DNA of 64,000 nucleotides from Herbaspirillum sp. RV1423 (GCF_000577615.1 NZ_CBXX010000008.1:1-64000); one strand, 5' to 3'; shown: positions 38,893-49,129, counted from the stretch's first letter. The notes: generated from the sequence alone by a model not told the origin. Program-made: numbers and translations.

Positions 38893-39477
38893 ATGTCGCA
38901 CCCAACCATTCGCACCATCGCCGGCGCTTCCGCACCGGTTGCACTGCAAGCCGCCAGCACCGCGCTGCTGGTGATCGATTTCCAGAACGAGTACTTCAGC
39001 GGCAAGATGCCGATTCCCGACGGCATGGCGGCGCTGAACAACGCCAAACGCCTGATCGCTTTCGCCGACCAGCACAAAATTCCGGTGTTCCACGTCCAGC
39101 ACGTCACGCCGGCAGGCACGCCGATCTTTGCTATCGACGGCGACACCGTGGCCATCCACAAGGACATCCGGCCCGCGCCTCACCATACCGTGGTGCAAAA
39201 AAGCTCGGTGAGCGTCTTCCCCACCACCGGCATCAAGACGCTGATCATTTCCGGCCTGATGACCCATGCCTGCGTCGCCGGCGCGGCGCGCGACGCGGTT
39301 CCCGCCGGTTACGACGTGATCGTCGCTGCCGATGCGTCGGCAACACGCGACATCGACGCCCCCGGTGGCGGCGTGATTGCCCATGACGTCTTGCATCGCA
39401 CCGCATTGACGACGATTGCCGACACGTTCGGCGATGTGATCGGCACCGACGCCGTTCTCGAATTGCAAGTGCAGTAA
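38893..39477 (+). CDS. Isochorismatase-like cysteine hydrolase
   Basis: The 194 residues carry the catalytic triad of the family: Asp29 in LLVIDFQNEYFSG, Lys103 in HTVVQKSSVSVF and Cys127 in GLMTHACVAGAARDA. Members hydrolyse isochorismate, nicotinamide or carbamoyl compounds; the specificity cannot be read here. AGGAGAGG precedes the ATG. The next gene, a secreted cupin-like protein, begins 45 bp later on the same strand and may share the transcript. Confidence 0.92.
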   Translation: MSHPTIRTIAGASAPVALQAASTALLVIDFQNEYFSGKMPIPDGMAALNNAKRLIAFADQHKIPVFHVQHVTPAGTPIFAIDGDTVAIHKDIRPAPHHTVVQKSSVSVFPTTGIKTLIISGLMTHACVAGAARDAVPAGYDVIVAADASATRDIDAPGGGVIAHDVLHRTALTTIADTFGDVIGTDAVLELQVQ

Positions 39478-39522
39478 AACCCCATGCCGGCGCTGCCGGA
39501 GTCAACCTTCAAGAGGATAGAT

Positions 39523-39984
39523 ATGAAACGTATTGCAACAGCATTGCTGTTCCTGGCCGCCGCCGGTGTCGCTGCCGGCAGCCTGGCGAACGACAACAAG
39601 AAAACTGGCAAGGCTGCCGTCCAGCCGCTGGTGTCCTTCCCGGCCGCCGATCTGAAATGGCGCGAACTGCCAGGCACCGGCGGCATCAAGGTCGCCGACG
39701 TGCGTGGCAGCATCACCGGCAAGGGGCCTTACGACGCCTTCGTGATTTTCCCTGCAGGCAAGGACAATCCGTATCACCTGCATACGCAGAACCTGCCGAC
39801 CGTGGTGCTGAAGGGCACGTTCTACGCCGTAATCGACGGCGAGCGCATCGACTATCCGGCCGGTTCCTTCTATAACCTGCCGGCCAACATGCCGCACTAC
39901 AGCGGTTGCGCCAAGGGTGAAGACTGCTTGCTGTTCCAGTACCAGGCCGACCATTTCGATCTGGTGCCGGTCGAGAAGAAGTAG
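39523..39984 (+). CDS. Secreted cupin-like protein (DUF4437-like)
   Basis: The 153-residue precursor has a signal peptide (MKRIATALLFLAAAGVAAGS, cleavage probably near LAND). A small beta-barrel pattern follows with PYHLHTQNLPTVVLKGTFYA and YPAGSFYNLPANMPHYSGCA, matching the two cupin motifs (His-x-His and a late His). It probably binds a metal in the periplasm; the substrate is unknown. AGAGGA lies 6 nt before ATG 39523. A bidirectional terminator follows. Confidence 0.82.
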   Translation: MKRIATALLFLAAAGVAAGSLANDNKKTGKAAVQPLVSFPAADLKWRELPGTGGIKVADVRGSITGKGPYDAFVIFPAGKDNPYHLHTQNLPTVVLKGTFYAVIDGERIDYPAGSFYNLPANMPHYSGCAKGEDCLLFQYQADHFDLVPVEKK

Positions 39985-40004
39985 TCCGCGCTTTCCGGCG
40001 GAAG

Positions 40005-40043
40005 CAAAAAAGGCTTCACCTTTACCGGTGAAGCCTTTTTTTA
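40005..40043. terminator. Bidirectional terminator between cupin gene and lysR gene
   Basis: AAAAAAGGCTTCACC (40006-40020) pairs with GGTGAAGCCTTTTTT (40027-40041), with A- and T-runs on both sides. It serves two convergent genes. Confidence 0.9.
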
Positions 40044-40055
40044 TATTCGCGGCGC

Positions 40056-40961
40056 TCAGAACTCCCAGCGCGGCGTCGCATAGTAAGTCGCCAAGAAATC
40101 CACGAAGGCGCGCACCTTCGGCGACAGATGATGATTTTGCGGATACAGCACGTAAAGATCGCGCGACTGCAGGCGATACTCGGGCAGAACCTCCACCAGA
40201 TCGCCGCGCTTCAGATCTTCATGTACGACAAAAGTGGCCGATGCCGTGATGCCCATCCCTGCGCGCGCGGCGGCGCAGACGATCAGGCCGGTATTGGCCT
40301 GGACATTACCGCTCAGGCTGACCAGTTGATCGTGTCCGTCGGGCCCGGTGAATACCAGTTCGGTGGTTTGCAACGCCAGCGAATACGCGAGGTAATTGTG
40401 TTGCAGCAAATCCTTAGGCTCGCGCGGCACACCGTGTTTTTTCAGATAGGCCGGCGAAGCCACCAGAGCCATGCCGCTGCTGATCAGACGTTTGGCGACC
40501 AGCGTCGAATCGGGCAAGGTGCGCGTGATGCGCAAACCGACATCGAACTCCTCGCTGATGAGGTCGACGAAGCGGTCGTTGCAGACCAGATCGACTTTCA
40601 GTTCGGGATACGCTTGTATGAATTGCGGCAGCCAGTTCGGTATTTCCAGCATGCCGAACACCATCGGCGCATTGATGCGCAATACGCCGGCGGGACGCGC
40701 CTGGTGGTGCGACACGACGCGCGTGGCGTCCTCGACCTGATCAATGATGTCGACGCAGCGCTGGTAATACACCTGCCCGACTTCGGTCAGCGAAAAACGA
40801 CGCGTGGTCCGGTTGAGCAGTTGCGCTCCCAGCAACTCTTCCAACTGGCGCACCTGCCGCGATACCACCGTATGGGAGATATCCAGCACATCGGCCGCCG
40901 CCGAAAAGCCTCCGCTTTCCACCACACGCCTGTAGATGCGCATTGCCGCCAGTTGATCCAT
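40056..40961 (-). CDS. LysR family transcriptional regulator
   Basis: The 301 residues start MDQLAAMRIYRRVVESGGFS with the winged HTH AAADVLDISHTVVSRQVRQL (about 20-40), then NRTTRRFSLTEVGQVYYQRC, the usual end of the DNA-binding domain. A type-2 periplasmic-like effector domain follows. I chose ATG 40961, preceded by GGAGAAAG; a longer frame would run into the fmt 3' end. It belongs to the CrgA/AaeR-like group (single-gene regulators of aromatic or oxidative responses), but no target gene is divergent here. It lies 40 bp downstream of fmt. Confidence 0.95.
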   Translation of the reverse strand: MDQLAAMRIYRRVVESGGFSAAADVLDISHTVVSRQVRQLEELLGAQLLNRTTRRFSLTEVGQVYYQRCVDIIDQVEDATRVVSHHQARPAGVLRINAPMVFGMLEIPNWLPQFIQAYPELKVDLVCNDRFVDLISEEFDVGLRITRTLPDSTLVAKRLISSGMALVASPAYLKKHGVPREPKDLLQHNYLAYSLALQTTELVFTGPDGHDQLVSLSGNVQANTGLIVCAAARAGMGITASATFVVHEDLKRGDLVEVLPEYRLQSRDLYVLYPQNHHLSPKVRAFVDFLATYYATPRWEF

Positions 40962-41001
40962 TCTTTCTCCGCGATCGTTGCCGCCTGCAACGGAAACTGC
41001 G

Positions 41002-41955
41002 TTATCGGAACACTCCATCCGTCAACGCAAAGCCTTTGAGAAATTCTGCCACCGGCAGGCGCTTGCCGCCAGGCTTTTGCAATTCCGTGACCTGCAGCAC
41101 GCCTTTGCCGCAGGCGACTTTCACGCCGTCCTGCGCATTCGCGGCGAGCACGCTGCCGGGCGCGGCGGATGTGTTTTCCGCCAGCGCCCGCGCTTGCCAC
41201 AGCTTCACCGTCACATCGCCGCACTGGGCCGACGCGCCCGGGAAAGGATTGAAGGCGCGAATCTTGCGCGCCAACACCTCGGCCGGTTGCGTGAAGTCGA
41301 GCGCAGCTTCTTCCTTGCTGACCTTGGCGGCATAATTGGCGCCCTCGTGCGGCTGCGGCGTGGCGGGCAAATCATTTTTCTCCAGCTTCTGCAGCGCCTC
41401 GACGATCATCTTGCCGCCCAGCGCCGCCAGCTTGTCGTGCAGGCTCCCGGTGGTGTCGGTCGCGGCGATCGGCAACGATTCGATCAGCAACATGGGGCCG
41501 GTGTCCAAACCTTCTTCCATCTGCATGATGGTCACGCCGGTCTCGTTGTCGCCGGCTTCGATGGCGCGATGGATGGGCGCGGCCCCGCGCCAGCGCGGCA
41601 GCAACGAGGCGTGGATGTTGATGCAACCCAGACGCGGGATATCGAGCACGCTGCGCGGCAAGATCAGGCCATACGCGGCGACGATCATGATGTCGTGCGG
41701 CGTGTTGCGCAGCAACGCGTGCGCCTCGCGCGCCACCTCGGGATACTTGCCGTCCAGGCGCAACGATACCGGCTGCGCCACCGGCGTGCCGTGCGCGATG
41801 GCGCATTGCTTGACCGGCGAGGCATGCAACTGCATGCCGCGGCCGGCAGGCCGATCGGGCTGAGTCAGCACCAGCGTGATCTCATGGCCTGCGGCGTACA
41901 GCGCTTCCAGCGCGACGGCGGCGAATTCAGGGGTTCCGGCGTAGATGATTTTCAT
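41002..41955 (-). CDS. fmt: Methionyl-tRNA formyltransferase
   Basis: Fmt formylates initiator Met-tRNA using 10-formyl-THF. The 317 residues have [20 protein letters not shown] at the start and the catalytic core [20 protein letters not shown] with Asn, His and, further on, [11 protein letters not shown]-terminal OB-fold tRNA-binding domain follows (about 210-317). The usual partner def (peptide deformylase) is not beside it. The preceding SDR gene ends 12 bp upstream on the same strand, so they are likely cotranscribed. Confidence 0.97.
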   Translation of the reverse strand: MKIIYAGTPEFAAVALEALYAAGHEITLVLTQPDRPAGRGMQLHASPVKQCAIAHGTPVAQPVSLRLDGKYPEVAREAHALLRNTPHDIMIVAAYGLILPRSVLDIPRLGCINIHASLLPRWRGAAPIHRAIEAGDNETGVTIMQMEEGLDTGPMLLIESLPIAATDTTGSLHDKLAALGGKMIVEALQKLEKNDLPATPQPHEGANYAAKVSKEEAALDFTQPAEVLARKIRAFNPFPGASAQCGDVTVKLWQARALAENTSAAPGSVLAANAQDGVKVACGKGVLQVTELQKPGGKRLPVAEFLKGFALTDGVFR

Positions 41956-41967
41956 GGCGTTGCTCGT

Positions 41968-42741
41968 TCATAGATGTCGTTTCTTGTGCGGCGCCCGGGC
42001 AAAGGCGAAGTCGTACAAGCAGTTCGGCAGCAGGCGCAACAGCTTGGCGACCACACCCATCTGCCACGGGATCACGCGATAGCTGGCACCGGCGGCGATG
42101 GTCCGCAAGGCGCGCGCGGCGAATTTTTCCACCGGCATCAGGAAGGGCATGCGGTAGTGATTGACCCGGGTCATCGGCGTCTCGATGTAGCCGGGCGCGA
42201 TCGTCACCACCTTGATGCCGCTGGCGCGCAATTCGACGCGCAGCGATTCGCAATAGCTGATCACGGCAGCCTTGGAGGCACTATACGCCTCGGCGCCGGG
42301 CAGGCCGCGTATGCCGGCGACGCTGCCGATGCCGACCAGGCGGCAATCCTGCGGCCGTGGCTGCGCTTTCATGGCGGCGATGAAGGGATGGAAAGTAGCG
42401 ACCGTTGCTGTCACGTTGGTGGCGATGATGCGTTCGAATACGGGGATGTCTTCCGCATATTCCGTCAGCGTGCCTTGCGAGATGCCGGCGTTGGCGATCA
42501 CCACGTCGGCGCCACCGGCGGCCGCGAGAAAATCTTCCGCCGCCTGCTGCAAGACTGCATGATCGGTCACATCCAGCGCATAGATATAATGCCGCTCGGG
42601 ATGATCCAGACCGGCGTGAATCTGCTCCAGCATGTCGCGGCGGCGCGCCGCCAGGCCCAGCACGGCGCCCTGCTTTGCATAGGCTTTGGCAAGGGCGGCG
42701 CCGATGCCGCTCGATGCGCCGGTAATGAAGACGCGCTGCAT
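41968..42741 (-). CDS. Short-chain dehydrogenase/reductase
   Basis: This SDR of 257 residues has the cofactor loop TGASSGIGAALAKAYAK (7-23), the NAG motif in VIANAGIS, catalytic Ser in GIGSVAGIRGLPG and Tyr/Lys in AYSASKAAV. It prefers an NADP-type pocket by its basic LAARRRDML segment. ATG 42741 is chosen; an upstream in-frame start adds 15 residues. The substrate is unknown. It is probably cotranscribed with fmt, and separated from dsbA by a terminator. Confidence 0.95.
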   Translation of the reverse strand: MQRVFITGASSGIGAALAKAYAKQGAVLGLAARRRDMLEQIHAGLDHPERHYIYALDVTDHAVLQQAAEDFLAAAGGADVVIANAGISQGTLTEYAEDIPVFERIIATNVTATVATFHPFIAAMKAQPRPQDCRLVGIGSVAGIRGLPGAEAYSASKAAVISYCESLRVELRASGIKVVTIAPGYIETPMTRVNHYRMPFLMPVEKFAARALRTIAAGASYRVIPWQMGVVAKLLRLLPNCLYDFAFARAPHKKRHL

Positions 42742-42785
42742 GGAATTCCCTTTGATCGATTCAACGCCATTCAATTGACGCGCCA

Positions 42786-42821
42786 ATAAAAACGGTCCGT
42801 CCTCTCGCGAGCGACGGACCG
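42786..42821 (-). terminator. Terminator after dsbA
   Basis: CGGTCCGTC (42793-42801) pairs with GACGGACCG (42813-42821); on the minus strand a T-run follows. It ends the argS-SPOR-dsbA operon. Confidence 0.85.
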
Positions 42822-42839
42822 GGTTCGGTACGGTGCGGC

Positions 42840-43550
42840 TTATTTCTTCTTTGCCGCCTTGATCGGTTCGGCCGGCTTGTCGCCGCCCTTCTCTGCGATC
42901 AACTTGGTCAGCAGGTGATCCATCACTTGCAGCGACGCGGCTTGCTGCATCGACTCCGGCTGATTAGCCATCGACGCGCCCGCAATCGACGGCGAAGTCA
43001 GGTAACGGCCATCGATGGCGATCGTCGGCACGCCGTCGATCTTGTACGATTCCTGCAACTGCGCGGCACGACGCACCTTGGTCTGCACGCCGAAGGAGTT
43101 GTACAGGTCGAGGAATTTCTGTTTATCGATGCCCTGCTTCTCGATGAATTCCAGGATGGTCTTGTCGGTATCGACGCGCTGGCGGTCAACGTGGATGGCC
43201 TGGAAAATCTTCGGATTCATTTCAGCGGTCTTGCCCATCGCTTCCAGCGTGTAATACAGCTTTTGCTGGGGAATGAAAGACTCGCGGAATGCCACTGGTA
43301 CTTGCTTGAAGACAATCTTGTCGCCCTGCTTCTTGACCCACGCCGTCAGCGACGGATCGAAGGCCGCGCAATGCGGGCAGCTATACCAGAAGAATTCGGT
43401 GACTTCGACCTTCTTGCCGGAATCGGTAGGCTGGACTTGCTCCAGCGTACGATAATCGGTGCCGTTTTGCGGATTGGCGGGAGACGCGCCGGCCGAAACG
43501 GCCAGCAAACCCAGGCTGATGGCAGCGAGAGCATGACGGAACAAACGCAT
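42840..43550 (-). CDS. dsbA: Periplasmic thiol:disulfide oxidoreductase DsbA
   Basis: DsbA introduces disulfides into secreted proteins. The 236-residue precursor has a signal peptide (MRLFRHALAAISLGLLAVSA), the thioredoxin active site FFWYSCPHCAAFDP (Cys58, Cys61), a helical insertion, and the cis-Pro loop DGVPTIAIDGRY. The tail is Lys-rich (AAKKK). It lies downstream of argS and a SPOR protein gene, an order seen in related Burkholderiales. Confidence 0.94.
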   Translation of the reverse strand: MRLFRHALAAISLGLLAVSAGASPANPQNGTDYRTLEQVQPTDSGKKVEVTEFFWYSCPHCAAFDPSLTAWVKKQGDKIVFKQVPVAFRESFIPQQKLYYTLEAMGKTAEMNPKIFQAIHVDRQRVDTDKTILEFIEKQGIDKQKFLDLYNSFGVQTKVRRAAQLQESYKIDGVPTIAIDGRYLTSPSIAGASMANQPESMQQAASLQVMDHLLTKLIAEKGGDKPAEPIKAAKKK

Positions 43551-43626
43551 AAACTTAACCCCTTCTCAAGGTGTTCGACGATGAATATGATGGCGGGCCG
43601 CCACGCAATGACGAAAAAACCGGCCC

Positions 43627-44292
43627 TTATTTTGGTATGCGGACGATGGCTGCATCGACCCCGTTGTCAGACAATTTGCTCCGCATCCGGTTCACTGTCT
43701 CCTGCTGGGTGATCGGACCGATACGCACGCGATACAAAGTGCCGTTATCGGAGGGCCGTTCGCTGACCTTGGCTTCGAAACCGAGCAGGGCCAGCTTGGC
43801 GCGCGCGCTCTCGGCATCGGCCTGCTCGCGGAAGGCGCCAGTCTGCAGGAAATACGTCCACTTGTCGTCGGCCGCAGCATCAGACTTCGCGGTCTGATCC
43901 TTGGCTGCCTGGTCCTTGACCGGCTTGTCCTTGGCGGCATCAGCCGCCTTCGGCGTCGGCGCTGGCGCCGGCACAACGTCGGGCTTCTTGACTTCAGGCG
44001 CCGGCTTGTCCTGCTCGGCATCCTTGGGCGCTGCCGGCGCCGGCGGGGCTTCCTTGGCGGTGTCCTTGTTGCCGTACAGCGGCTTGTTGGGATCGGCCGC
44101 CTGGCCCGGCGACAGTTCGGTGCGCTCCTGCTTGGTCACCTTGTTGACGAAAGGAATCGGCGACTTGGTGATCATCAGGGCCACGACCACGGCTATGCCG
44201 AGACCGACGATGAGACCGAGGATCAGACCGAGGAAAGTGCCGCCGGCCTGCTTGCGTAAAATCGGATGGTGTTGTTTCACTTGTGTATTCAT
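43627..44292 (-). CDS. SPOR domain membrane protein (FtsN-like)
   Basis: The 221 residues have a short cytoplasmic start, one transmembrane segment (GTFLGLILGLIVGLGIAVVV, about 18-42), an Ala/Pro/Lys-rich periplasmic linker and a C-terminal SPOR domain (about 145-221) with YFLQTGAFREQADAESARAK and LYRVRIGPI. Such proteins bind denuded septal peptidoglycan, so a cell-division role is likely. It lies 8 bp downstream of argS, an arrangement common in beta- and gammaproteobacteria. Confidence 0.93.
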   Translation of the reverse strand: MNTQVKQHHPILRKQAGGTFLGLILGLIVGLGIAVVVALMITKSPIPFVNKVTKQERTELSPGQAADPNKPLYGNKDTAKEAPPAPAAPKDAEQDKPAPEVKKPDVVPAPAPTPKAADAAKDKPVKDQAAKDQTAKSDAAADDKWTYFLQTGAFREQADAESARAKLALLGFEAKVSERPSDNGTLYRVRIGPITQQETVNRMRSKLSDNGVDAAIVRIPK

Positions 44293-44300
44293 CGACAGGG

Positions 44301-46049
44301 TTACATTCTTGACGGAGCGGAGACGCCGATCAGTGCCAGGCCGTTGCGCAACACCTGGCGGGTTGCGCTCATGAGCGCCAGACGCGCCATTTTGGTTGGG
44401 ACATCATCAACCAGCACGCGTTCAGCATTGTAGTAGCTATGCAATTCGCCTGCCAGATCGCGCAGGTAAAAGGCGACCTGATGCGGCCCCAGTTCCTGCA
44501 GGGCATGCGCCAGCGCTTCCGGATACTCGGCCAGCTTGGCCAGCAGGCTGACCTCGCGCGGTGCGGTCAGCGGCGACAGGTCGGATACCTGGCCCAGCGC
44601 TGCTTCATCGCCGCCCCATTGGCTCAGCACCGAACAAATACGCGCATGAGCGTATTGCACATAGTAGACCGGGTTTTCGTCGTTGCGCGTCAGGGCGACG
44701 TCGACATCGAACACGAATTCGCTGTCGGCCTTGCGCGAGATCAGGAAGAAACGCACGGCGTCGCGGCCGCGGGTCAGATCGGCCGCCCCGCCGCCTTCGG
44801 CCTCATTTGCCTCATTGCTGCCGTTGGACCATTCGATCAGGTCGCGCAACGTGACATAGGAACCGGCGCGCTTGGAGATCTTGACCTCTTCGCCGTTTTT
44901 CATCACGGTGACCATCTTGTGCAGCACATAGTCGGGATAGCCTTGCGGGATACCGACATTGGCCGCCTGCAAGCCGGCGCGCACGCGCGCGATGGTGCCG
45001 TGATGGTCGCTGCCCTGGATGTTGATGACCTTGCCGTAGCCGCGCTGCCATTTGGTGATGTGGTAAGCGACGTCGGGCACGAAGTAGGTATAGGTGCCGT
45101 CCGACTTCCTCATGACGCGATCCTTGTCGTCGCCATAGTCGGTGGTGCGCAGCCAGAGCGCGCCGTCCTGCTCGTAGGTCTTGCCGGCCTTGATGAGAGC
45201 GTCGACGGCGGCCGCGACCTTGCCTTCGGTGTAAAGCGAGGATTCGAGATAGTAATTGTCGAACTTGACCCCGAAGGCCTGCAAATCGAGGTCTTGCTCG
45301 CGACGCAGGTAAGCGACGGCGAAGCGGCGGATCGATTCGATGTCGTCGACGTCGCCGCTGGCGGTGGCCGGCTCGCCATCGCTGGCGGAGACGGTTTTCT
45401 TCGCCTTGAAATCTTCCGCGATGTCGGCGATGTAATCGCCGTTATAAGCCGATTCCGGCCAGCCGGCATCGCCCGGCTTGAAGCCCTTGGCGCGCGCCTG
45501 CACGGAAGTCGCCAGCGTGGCGATCTGCACGCCGGCGTCGTTATAGTAGAACTCGCGCGTGACGTCGTAGCCCTGCGATTGCAGCAAGGCCGACATGGCG
45601 TCGCCGAGCGCGCCCTGGCGGCCGTGGCCGACATGCAGCGGACCGGTCGGATTGGCCGAGACGAATTCGACCAGCACCTTCTTGCCTTCGCCGGCATTGC
45701 TCCGGCCGTATTGCACGCCTTCGGCCAGGACCGCCTTCACCACCGCCTGCTTGGCGGCTGCGGCCACGCGCAGGTTGATGAAGCCGGGACCGGCGATGTC
45801 CGCCGAAGCGATCAGTTCTGCGCTGCCGGGCTGGGCCAGCACGGCGTCGACCAGCGCCTGCGCCAGTTCGCGCGGATTTTTCTTGAGCGGCTTGGCCAGT
45901 TGCATGGCCAGGTTGCAGGCGATGTCGCCGTGCGACGGGTCGCGCGGGCGTTCCAGCGTGATCGTCGGCGTCAGGCCGGTGCCGGCGACCAACGGCGCCA
46001 CGGCGGTCTGGAATAATTCGGTGATGCGTTGTTTTTGTTGGGCAAGCAT
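44301..46049 (-). CDS. argS: Arginyl-tRNA synthetase
   Basis: This class I synthetase has 582 residues. The N-terminal Arg-tRNA domain opens [12 protein letters not shown], the HIGH-type motif is [20 protein letters not shown], the KMSKS counterpart is [12 protein letters not shown], and the C-terminal anticodon (DALR) domain ends [16 protein letters not shown] chose ATG 46049 ([14 protein letters not shown]); the open frame extends 11 residues upstream. It is the first gene of an argS-SPOR-dsbA transcript. Confidence 0.97.
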   Translation of the reverse strand: MLAQQKQRITELFQTAVAPLVAGTGLTPTITLERPRDPSHGDIACNLAMQLAKPLKKNPRELAQALVDAVLAQPGSAELIASADIAGPGFINLRVAAAAKQAVVKAVLAEGVQYGRSNAGEGKKVLVEFVSANPTGPLHVGHGRQGALGDAMSALLQSQGYDVTREFYYNDAGVQIATLATSVQARAKGFKPGDAGWPESAYNGDYIADIAEDFKAKKTVSASDGEPATASGDVDDIESIRRFAVAYLRREQDLDLQAFGVKFDNYYLESSLYTEGKVAAAVDALIKAGKTYEQDGALWLRTTDYGDDKDRVMRKSDGTYTYFVPDVAYHITKWQRGYGKVINIQGSDHHGTIARVRAGLQAANVGIPQGYPDYVLHKMVTVMKNGEEVKISKRAGSYVTLRDLIEWSNGSNEANEAEGGGAADLTRGRDAVRFFLISRKADSEFVFDVDVALTRNDENPVYYVQYAHARICSVLSQWGGDEAALGQVSDLSPLTAPREVSLLAKLAEYPEALAHALQELGPHQVAFYLRDLAGELHSYYNAERVLVDDVPTKMARLALMSATRQVLRNGLALIGVSAPSRM

Positions 46050-46149
46050 GGGAACAGATGGGGTAGGCGGCACACGCCGCACTTTGAACTATAAACCCCG
46101 GATTATACCGGCTTGCCGCCCTCGGATTGAAGGCGATCTTTCCGCCCGC

Positions 46150-46512
46150 TCAGATTGCCGGCTGCGCCGACGGCAATTGCGCCTGGCGATAAAGATGCAA
46201 GATTCGCAACATGCAGCCCAGCGAGACGCCAATGAACAGGCCGTAAAGCAAACCGACCGTCGCCGTGAACAACCTCCCCTGGACGTAGCCGGAATGCAGC
46301 GCGTGCAACACGCCTACCGTGTATTTGACGGCGAAGACGGCGATCATCATCGACAGCGGGAGCCAACTGCCGCGCAGAAAAACGGTGCCGCGCTCCGGAT
46401 GCGGCACCGCGCCGGTGCGCCCGGCCGCAGACCAACTCCAGGCGCCGCTGCCCAATGCCGCCAGCAAGGCCCAAACCCAGTGGGGCGTATGAACGACGAT
46501 CTGCTGCAACAT
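46150..46512 (-). CDS. DUF6622-like membrane protein, apparently shortened
   Basis: The 120 residues start MLQQIVVHTPHWVWALLAAL, then jump after WSWSAAGRTGAVPHPERGTV to FLRGSWLPLSMMIAVFAVKY and a final hydrophobic segment. From memory, members of this family carry two further hydrophobic stretches between these two parts, so an in-frame internal deletion is suspected. It lies alone between argS and priA. The family call is moderate and the deletion claim tentative. Confidence 0.6.
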   Translation of the reverse strand: MLQQIVVHTPHWVWALLAALGSGAWSWSAAGRTGAVPHPERGTVFLRGSWLPLSMMIAVFAVKYTVGVLHALHSGYVQGRLFTATVGLLYGLFIGVSLGCMLRILHLYRQAQLPSAQPAI

Positions 46513-46677
46513 GGCGTCTCCTGAACGGCAAAGTGGGAAGGAATGCCGCCATGCTAGGCAATCGCCTGGGATTTCCCCAACGATATGCGACCAAAAGCCG
46601 GATTGCGGTAAATAGCCGCCGGTTTGATGCGATGAACGGCCAAAGCTGCGGCGTCAGCGCAGATCGTGAACAAGTTC

Positions 46678-48714
46678 TCAGATATCGACCGGATCGACTT
46701 CGAGCGACCACTTGGCGCGCGTCTTCATTTGCCGCAAGATGGCCATCCAATCGCGCAGGAAGGCCTGCAAGGCCGGACGCGAGGCGCATTCAACCAGCAA
46801 CTGGGCGCGCTCGACGTTGGCCACGCGCGTCATGGTCATCGGGATCGGGTCGTTGATGGTGATGCCGGAATGTTCCATGCATGCGGCGGCGTCCTTCAGG
46901 AAGGCCAGCGCAACGTCGAGCTCGCCGGCTTCCGCGCGCAGCAGCGCCTGGTAGATGAACGGCGGCAACGCTGCCTGCTGGCGCTCTTCCAACAGTTGCG
47001 TGGCGAAACCGTCATAATCGTGCGCCGCCACCGCGCCGTACAGCGGATGGTGCGGATAGCGGCTCTGGATCAGCACCTCGCTGGGACTGCCGCCCTCCTT
47101 CCGGCCGGCCCTGCCGGCGCGGCCGGCAACCTGCATCAGTTGCGCGAACAGGCGCTCGCTGGCGCGATAGTCGTGCGAAAACAAGGCGGTGTCCGGATTC
47201 ATCACGCCGACCAGCGTCAGACGCTTGAAGTCGTGCCCCTTGGCGACCATTTGCGTGCCGATCAGGATATCGACGTCGCCGCGATGCACGCTGTCGAAGG
47301 CAGTCTGTGCAGACCCTTTAAGGCGCGTCGAATCGGCGTCGATGCGCAGAATGCGTGCCTCCGGGAACATTGCCTGCAAACCTTCCTCGACGCGCTGCGT
47401 ACCGCGTCCCAGCGGCTGCAAGTCGACGTTGCCGCACGTCGGACAGGCTTTGGGGATGTACAGTTCGAGGCTGCAATGGTGGCAACGCAGGCGCCGCTCC
47501 GGTTTGTGCAGCACCATGAACGAGGTGCAGCGCATGCAGTTGCTGATCCAGCCGCAGGCGTCGCAACTCAGCACCGGCGCATAGCCGCGCCGGTTCAGGA
47601 ACAACAACGATTGCTCGCCGCGCTCCAGGCGCAGCTTCAGCGCCGCGACCAGCGTCGAGGTCAGGCCGTCGTTGGGACGGTCGCGTTCCATGTCGATCAT
47701 TTTTACCGTCGGCAGGACGGCGTCGCGCACCGCACGCTCGCGCAGTTGCAGCTTGCGGTAGCGCCCGGCCTGGGTGTGCTGCCAGGTTTCCAGCGACGGC
47801 GTGGCCGAACCCAGCACCACGGGTATGCCCAATTGATGCGCACGCCATACCGCGAGATCGCGCGCGGAATAGCGCAAGCCTTCCTGTTGCTTGTAGGACG
47901 GATCGTGCTCTTCGTCGATTACGATCAGCTTCAGGTGCGGCAGCGAGGACAGGATCGCCAGCCGCGTGCCGAGCACGATGCGCGCCTGGCCCTCGTGCGC
48001 CGCCAGCCAATTGAGAGTGCGCTCGCCTTCGGCCAAGCCGCTGTGCAGGCTGACCACATGCACGCCGGGAAAGCGCGCGCGGATGTTCGATTCAAGTTGC
48101 GGCGTCAGGTTGATTTCCGGCACCAGCACGAGGATCTGCGCCGTCTCGCCGGCGGCTTCGCTCTGTGCCAGGATGCGCGCCGCAGCCTGCAGGTAGACCT
48201 CGGTCTTGCCGCTGCCGGTGACGCCATACAGCAGCAGCGGCGCGAAGCCTTGCGCGCTGGCGATGACATCGACCGCTTCTTGCTGTTCGGGCTTCAGTTG
48301 GGGCGTGTTGACGGGATTGCCGTCATGGCCGGCGTCGGACTTGGCCAATTTCTTGAGTGCGCGATCCAGCGCGGTGGTGGTCAGGGTGCGCAAGTTCTTG
48401 GGCAGGCCGGGCAAGGCCACTTCGCCCAAAGGACGCTGGTAATAGTCGGCTGCAAAGTTGCACAAAGCCAACCATTGCGGCGGCAACGGCGCCAACTGGC
48501 TGCGCACGGCGATCACGTCTTTGAGCTTGTCTTCAGGCACATCGGTCTGCTCGACAACGCCGATGATCAGACCTGCGACTTCGCGACGACCAAAGGGCAA
48601 GATCGCCAGTTGTCCAACCTGGGGAATCGCCTCGTCGCCGCTGCGGCGCCAACGATAGTCGAAGGTTCTGTCAAGCGGCGTATCGAGAGCGATCTGGAGA
48701 ATGCGTTGTTCCAC
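46678..48714 (-). CDS. priA: Primosomal helicase PriA
   Basis: PriA restarts replication at stalled forks by loading DnaB. The 678 residues comprise an N-terminal DNA-binding domain (LDRTFDYRW), helicase motifs (LLYGVTGSGKTEVYL Walker A, VIDEEHDPSYKQQEG DEEH box, LGSATPSLET, GTQMVAKGHDF) and the zinc-binding cysteine clusters CDACGWISNCMRC and CHHC...CPTC. Its 5' side is a 735-bp spacer with repeated DnaA boxes, so its expression may respond to DnaA. hemE lies upstream on the same strand. Confidence 0.97.
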   Translation of the reverse strand: MEQRILQIALDTPLDRTFDYRWRRSGDEAIPQVGQLAILPFGRREVAGLIIGVVEQTDVPEDKLKDVIAVRSQLAPLPPQWLALCNFAADYYQRPLGEVALPGLPKNLRTLTTTALDRALKKLAKSDAGHDGNPVNTPQLKPEQQEAVDVIASAQGFAPLLLYGVTGSGKTEVYLQAAARILAQSEAAGETAQILVLVPEINLTPQLESNIRARFPGVHVVSLHSGLAEGERTLNWLAAHEGQARIVLGTRLAILSSLPHLKLIVIDEEHDPSYKQQEGLRYSARDLAVWRAHQLGIPVVLGSATPSLETWQHTQAGRYRKLQLRERAVRDAVLPTVKMIDMERDRPNDGLTSTLVAALKLRLERGEQSLLFLNRRGYAPVLSCDACGWISNCMRCTSFMVLHKPERRLRCHHCSLELYIPKACPTCGNVDLQPLGRGTQRVEEGLQAMFPEARILRIDADSTRLKGSAQTAFDSVHRGDVDILIGTQMVAKGHDFKRLTLVGVMNPDTALFSHDYRASERLFAQLMQVAGRAGRAGRKEGGSPSEVLIQSRYPHHPLYGAVAAHDYDGFATQLLEERQQAALPPFIYQALLRAEAGELDVALAFLKDAAACMEHSGITINDPIPMTMTRVANVERAQLLVECASRPALQAFLRDWMAILRQMKTRAKWSLEVDPVDI

Positions 48715-48752
48715 GAACTTAATGTGATTCCTGAAAAGATGACCTAACTAAC

Positions 48753-48985
48753 GGTTTCATAACTACTTTTTCAACTATCCACAAATCCTGTGGATAACTT
48801 TGTGGGCAACTCGACCTTGACAGCCCTTTTCCCAGTCTGGATGCGGGTTTCAATAAATTGCCCAAATCGAAAGCAGAAATTAATTCGTTTAAAATCAATA
48901 AGTTATAAAAACACGACTAAGGACGAAAAATTTATTTTTAAATTTTTATTATTGCCGCGCACAAAAGCATTTTTGTGCATAAGTC
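48753..48985. repeat. DnaA-box repeat, copy A
   Basis: This unit of about 230 bp recurs at 49130-49365. It begins GGTTTCATAA, has DnaA boxes CTATCCACA (48775-48783), TGTGGATAA (48789-48797, perfect consensus) and TGTGCATAA (48974-48982), and carries an AT-rich stretch (48880-48950) that could unwind. Confidence 0.7.
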
Positions 48986-49129
48986 CAATTTCTCCGCACC
49001 GAAACGGCATCGCTTCAAGATCATCTGCACTACTTTCCGTCAAGAAAAATTTGTCGGCAAGCATCCGACGGCGACGTAAGATTCCTTGCGCATTGCTCAA
49101 GTAAAACGTGAAAAAGGCACGTAACCCCC

